From the NCBI GenBank assembly GCA_964200075.2, contig CAXNAA020000059.1, positions 1 to 30,612 on the forward strand: a stretch of DNA of 30,612 nt. The letters are read 5' to 3'. Numbering within the stretch: the first letter of the stretch is position 1; each line of letters starts with the position of its first letter. Source of the stretch: Sphacelaria rigidula. Lineage: Eukaryota; Phaeophyceae; Sphacelariales. Under the pieces are notes generated by a model. The model ran no database searches and had not been told where the DNA came from. It saw only the letters and a list, made by a program, of their open reading frames with translations. Shown piece by piece: positions 29,723-30,612 of this stretch. The translations under genes and the position numbers were made by a program.

Positions 29723-29941
29723 TTAAAGCTCCTTGGTAGTGCGACTTGCTCTCTCTGCTTCCCGGATCTTGTGTTGCCGCATCCTGTCTTCTCTTTCGAC
29801 CCTGGACACGTCCTTCTGAGACACCTCCCACGAATCCTCGGGGGCGAAGTGCACGAAGATGTTGGAAAACGCATCACCCTCAAACGGTGTCGGCCGACCA
29901 TGCAACACGCTTGCGCTCTCGTAATAGATTATCTCTCCCGG
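29723..29941 (-). CDS. 3'-terminal exon of a prolyl-4-hydroxylase-like 2OG-Fe(II) oxygenase
   Basis: The minus strand encodes 72 residues and a TAA. They begin PGEIIYYESASVLHGRPTPF and continue EGDAFSNIFVHFAP. This is the end of the double-stranded beta-helix of prolyl-4-hydroxylase-like oxygenases: a G-[ED]-hydrophobic-YES strand, a distal iron-binding His (residue 14) in LHGRP, and the closing N.FVHF strand. Such enzymes hydroxylate proline or other residues with 2-oxoglutarate, O2 and Fe(II), often in the secretory pathway. The proximal HxD motif is upstream of this exon and not identified. Where animal and plant prolyl hydroxylases have a 2OG-binding Lys after the His, a Glu seems to align; the Arg of HGR may substitute (inference). 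A charged tail of about 35 residues follows. The exon starts in phase 0 after an acceptor, 'ttatccag', preceded by a 21-nt poly-C on the sense strand. Earlier exons lie beyond the G-run/N-gap region or outside the window. Confidence 0.75.
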   Translation of the reverse strand, partial: PGEIIYYESASVLHGRPTPFEGDAFSNIFVHFAPEDSWEVSQKDVSRVEREDRMRQHKIREAERASRTTKEL

Positions 29942-30073
29942 CTGGATAAACGCGGGGGGGGGGGGGGGGGGGGGATGCGGGAAAAGTACGAAGAAAAAGC
30001 GGGGGGGGGGGGCGTCAAGATCGACAAGCTCTTCGGCCGCACNNNNNNNNNNTGTGTGTGGTTGGTGGCCGTG

Positions 30074-30122
<49 letters not shown>

Positions 30123-30130
30123 AGATAGTG
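29942..30130 (-). other. intron sequence with extreme poly-C (sense) tracts
   Basis: On the plus strand there are pure G runs at 29954-29974 (21 nt), 30001-30012 (12 nt) and 30077-30121 (45 nt). Relative to the oxygenase exon these are C runs upstream of the acceptor, the nearest 10 nt from it, so it can act as the polypyrimidine tract. Run lengths in a draft assembly are unreliable. The G strand could form quadruplexes. Confidence 0.6.
30043..30052. other. assembly gap (10 N)
   Basis: Ten consecutive N between G-rich runs. The true length is unknown, and the open frames that span it are not reliable. Confidence 0.99.
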
Positions 30131-30169
30131 AAGATAGTATCAATGAAGCACGGGGCAGGGGAGGGCAAG

Positions 30170-30436
30170 TACTCATGATATTGCATGCCGTAGCCATACG
30201 ACATTTGACCTCGCATCCCTACAAAGCCGGGACGGAGCACGCAGGGTTTTCGCCGGACCAGGCTCGCAATCAATCGCAAAGCGCGAAGCGCCGCGATGTG
30301 TTCGGCGAGTCGCACGAAGGGTAGGCTGCATGTTGCTGAGATTGTTCGGCCCGAAGCGTACTAATTACACACTGCAACGAGTTGCTTCATTTCCTGGTAT
30401 CGCCACTTGCAGAGACAGCCATGGGCTACGCTGCCC
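30170..30436 (-). repeat. dispersed repeat family 2, copy b (inverted)
   Basis: The reverse complement matches 7085-7340, with 'gcctggtccggcgaaaaccc', 'gctccgtcccgg.tttgtaggga', 'aaatgaagcaactcgtt' and 'ggctgtctctg.aagtggcgatacc'. In this copy the minus-strand frame is open through the SLVRRKP.VLRPG.VGMRGQ-encoding part, while the 7085 copy has an indel. A coding origin is possible but not shown. Confidence 0.7.
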
Positions 30437-30612
30437 GATGGGTGCCTTACAGGGAGGGGCGAAAACAGGGACAATTCGATAATCAAGTGCACAAAGTATC
30501 GACATGTCTACGCATGAAGACACGCGCTGTGTCATCGCACAAACAGTACTGGAGAATGACTTCACCGACCCCGGTTCGTTTCAGCGTTCTCGAATTCAAC
30601 CCTTGTCCCGAA
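30437..30612. other. right edge; no supported gene
   Basis: A 66-codon minus-strand frame (30365-30565) without recognisable features overlaps the repeat. Nothing else seen. Confidence 0.4.

Noticed and set aside
29929-30315. 128-codon minus-strand frame with long poly-Pro
   Set aside because: The Pro run is a translated G/C homopolymer, the frame crosses the N gap, and it overlaps a dispersed repeat.

Overview
This looks like a repeat-rich, gene-poor piece of a eukaryotic nuclear genome, most likely from an alga. The evidence is two long intronless organelle-type pentatricopeptide repeat (PPR) genes with presequence-like N-termini, a spliced 2OG-Fe(II) oxygenase exon with a clear acceptor site, a tRNA-derived repeat with Pol III boxes, very long G/C homopolymers and a run of 10 N. 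The PPR repeats are dominated by an 'ACGxGGQW..AL..L..M' pattern, which I associate with ochrophyte/stramenopile and other secondary-plastid algae rather than land plants. That assignment is an inference; the species cannot be read from the sequence.

Layout. 1-569: a minus-strand open frame running off the left edge, with a hydrophobic segment and an 18-bp coding VNTR. 570-3170: a nest of inverted repeats made from a ~60-bp minisatellite and a ~1.5-kb diverged palindrome. 3171-4794: nothing recognisable. 4795-5765: a striking ~970-bp fold-back with 480-bp arms and a 12-nt loop. 5766-17800: mostly unannotatable DNA with scattered hairpins, MITE-like fold-backs (10068, 10288, 15106, 16583, 17203) and dispersed repeats. 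17810-18235: another fold-back directly upstream of the first PPR gene. 18396-20321 and 23483-25948: two tandem, same-strand P-class PPR genes. 25949-29600: dispersed repeats, a tRNA-derived SINE-like sequence and one weak exon candidate. 29723-29941: the 3'-terminal exon of a minus-strand prolyl-4-hydroxylase-like gene whose upstream intron holds long poly-C (sense) tracts and the N gap. 30170-30436: a dispersed repeat also present in opposite orientation near 7085.

How the parts relate. The two PPR proteins share a distinctive N-terminal cap and the same gene layout (pyrimidine tract ending in CAG 22-28 nt before the ATG), so they are probably tandem duplicates that bind different organellar transcripts. 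The most unusual property of the rest of the window is the number of independent inverted repeats of all sizes and ages, which suggests one or more fold-back element families, possible sources of hairpin RNA. Beyond the two PPR genes and the oxygenase exon, no gene is firmly supported.
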